Source: Candidatus Cloacimonadota bacterium (lineage in GTDB: Bacteria; Cloacimonadota; Cloacimonadia; Cloacimonadales; TCS61). Taken from it: a stretch of DNA of 6,137 nucleotides. The notes beneath the pieces are model-generated. The model was not told the origin of the DNA, did not search any database, and saw nothing but the letters and a program-made list of their open reading frames with translations. The DNA lies in assembly GCA_021108055.1 (NCBI GenBank), contig JAIORR010000354.1, positions 1-6,137 of the forward strand. The letters run 5' to 3'. This document shows positions 5,074 through 6,137 of this stretch, in pieces. Position 1 is the stretch's first letter. Every line of letters begins with the position of its first letter. A program made the translations under genes and the position numbers.

Positions 5074-6137
5074 ATGAACAAATTTCTGATAACAGACAAG
5101 AAAGAAATGAGAAGAAAGGGTTGGAAACAACTCGATATTATTCTCATTTCCGGGGATGCCTATATAGATCATCCGAGTTTTGGTTCGGTATTAATAGCCC
5201 GATATCTTGAATATAATGGCTTCAAAGTAGGAATTATCTCTCAACCGGATTGGCGAAATAATAGGGATTTTCTTAAACTGGGAAGACCAAAACTGTTCTT
5301 CGGGATCACATCCGGTAATATGGATTCAATGGTAAACCACTATACTGCTCAAAAGAAGATCAGGTCGTCTGATGCATATTCGCCAGGCGGGAAAAAAGGA
5401 TTGAGACCAAATAGAGCAACGATAGTTTATACTCAGAAAGTACGTTCTCTTTTCAAAGGTATTCCGATAGTTATTGGCGGGCTCGAAGCAAGTTTGCGAA
5501 GGCTGCCGCATTATGATTTCCAGAGTGATAAGCTGAGGAATTCCATTCTCTTCGATTCAAAAGCAGATCTACTGGTTTATGGAATGGGAGAGAGAACGAT
5601 CCTGAAAATAGCGAATGACCTTCAAAACGGAAAATCGATTCAATCTTTGAGTGCTATCAAAGGAACAGTAATAACTTCCGGAAATTATGAAGGTGGTGTT
5701 CGTTTACCGGAATATACAAAGTTTTTCTCTAAAGAACAATTTATAAAAATGCATAAAATATTCGAAGATAATTACCGGGAAAATGTTATAGTCCAAAAAT
5801 TCGGCAGCAGGCTTCTGATCCATAATCCACCTGCAAAACCTTTATCGCAGAATGAAATGGATAGGATCTATAATTTACCTTTTACAAGAAAACCGCATCC
5901 AATGTATTCCGGCAATGAAATTCCGGCATTTAAGCAGATATCTAATTCCGTTACTTCTCATCGAGGATGTTTCGGTGGTTGTAATTTCTGCTCACTTGCA
6001 TTTCACCAGGGAAAAACGATCCAGTCAAGAAGTGCGGACTCAATAAAAAACGAGATTGCGAAAATTTCCAAAAATAAATATTTCAAAGGAACAATAAGTG
6101 ATATCGGCGGACCAACAGCAAATATGTTTGGAATGAG
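5074..6137 (+). CDS. ygiQ: YgiQ-family radical SAM protein, N-terminal part (cut by window end)
   Basis: The frame is open from the ATG at 5074 to the right edge, giving 354 complete codons. The E. coli family member is about twice as long, so roughly half is seen. The N-terminal UPF0313-type region includes FLITDKKEMRRKGW (4-17), GDAYIDHPSFGS, GISQPDW-like IISQPDW, GITSGNMDSMVNHYTA, and GGLEASLRRLPHYDF. The radical SAM domain then begins with the 4Fe-4S motif CX3CX2C at C299, C303 and C306 (RGCFGGCNFC), followed by GKTIQSRS and ISDIGGPTANM. The family therefore carries an iron-sulfur cluster and cleaves S-adenosylmethionine; its substrate is not known to me. The start is supported because FLIT...KEM...GW aligns with the conserved family N-terminus, so the ATG at 5107 would be too late. 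No Shine-Dalgarno sequence precedes it. Confidence 0.94.
   Translation, partial: MNKFLITDKKEMRRKGWKQLDIILISGDAYIDHPSFGSVLIARYLEYNGFKVGIISQPDWRNNRDFLKLGRPKLFFGITSGNMDSMVNHYTAQKKIRSSDAYSPGGKKGLRPNRATIVYTQKVRSLFKGIPIVIGGLEASLRRLPHYDFQSDKLRNSILFDSKADLLVYGMGERTILKIANDLQNGKSIQSLSAIKGTVITSGNYEGGVRLPEYTKFFSKEQFIKMHKIFEDNYRENVIVQKFGSRLLIHNPPAKPLSQNEMDRIYNLPFTRKPHPMYSGNEIPAFKQISNSVTSHRGCFGGCNFCSLAFHQGKTIQSRSADSIKNEIAKISKNKYFKGTISDIGGPTANMFGM

Noticed and set aside
5326..6046. Minus-strand frame 5326-5511 and plus-strand frame 5852-6046 within ygiQ
   Set aside because: The YgiQ frame is conserved without a break through both stretches, so these are shadows.

Overview
The window is AT-rich bacterial chromosome. 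It most resembles a member of the Fibrobacteres-Chlorobi-Bacteroidetes (FCB) group, possibly Cloacimonadota, Marinimicrobia or a related lineage. The main clue is the C-terminus of the large secreted protein, which has the NYPNPFNPTT signature of a type IX secretion (T9SS) sorting domain. The tRNA gene also has a promoter-like element that fits the Bacteroidetes -33/-7 pattern at least as well as the sigma70 pattern. The phylum assignment is inference from style, not from a marker gene.

Layout. Positions 21-61 hold a perfect 14-bp hairpin with a T-tract, a terminator that could work in both directions. Positions 75-117 hold a degenerate partial copy of the 3' half of a tRNA-Pro gene, with its T-arm replaced by a palindrome. 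The intact tRNA-Pro(CGG) gene follows on the minus strand (137-213), with a possible promoter just upstream at 220-249. From 356 every gene is on the plus strand. First comes a 1206-residue secreted gingipain-family (C25) cysteine peptidase with an eight-repeat FG-GAP/VCBS-like region and a T9SS sorting domain (356-3976). Next is a 236-residue cysteine-rich DUF5714 protein (4028-4738), then a 70-residue cold-shock-domain protein (4809-5021). A strong intrinsic terminator follows (5045-5069). Last is the N-terminal half of a YgiQ-family radical SAM protein, which runs off the right edge (5074 onward).

How the genes relate. The peptidase and the DUF5714 gene are 51 bp apart with no visible terminator, so they may share a transcript, but their functions do not obviously connect. 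The cold-shock gene has a 70-bp AT-rich leader and probably its own promoter. The most interesting junction is csp-terminator-ygiQ. The terminator T-tract ends four bases before the ygiQ ATG, and no Shine-Dalgarno sequence fits between them. ygiQ must therefore be expressed by read-through, from an internal start, or by leaderless translation. Cold-shock proteins of the CspA type are known RNA chaperones and antiterminators, so a regulatory link is conceivable but unproven. There is no CRISPR array, insertion sequence or prophage gene, and nothing I can firmly call a new system.
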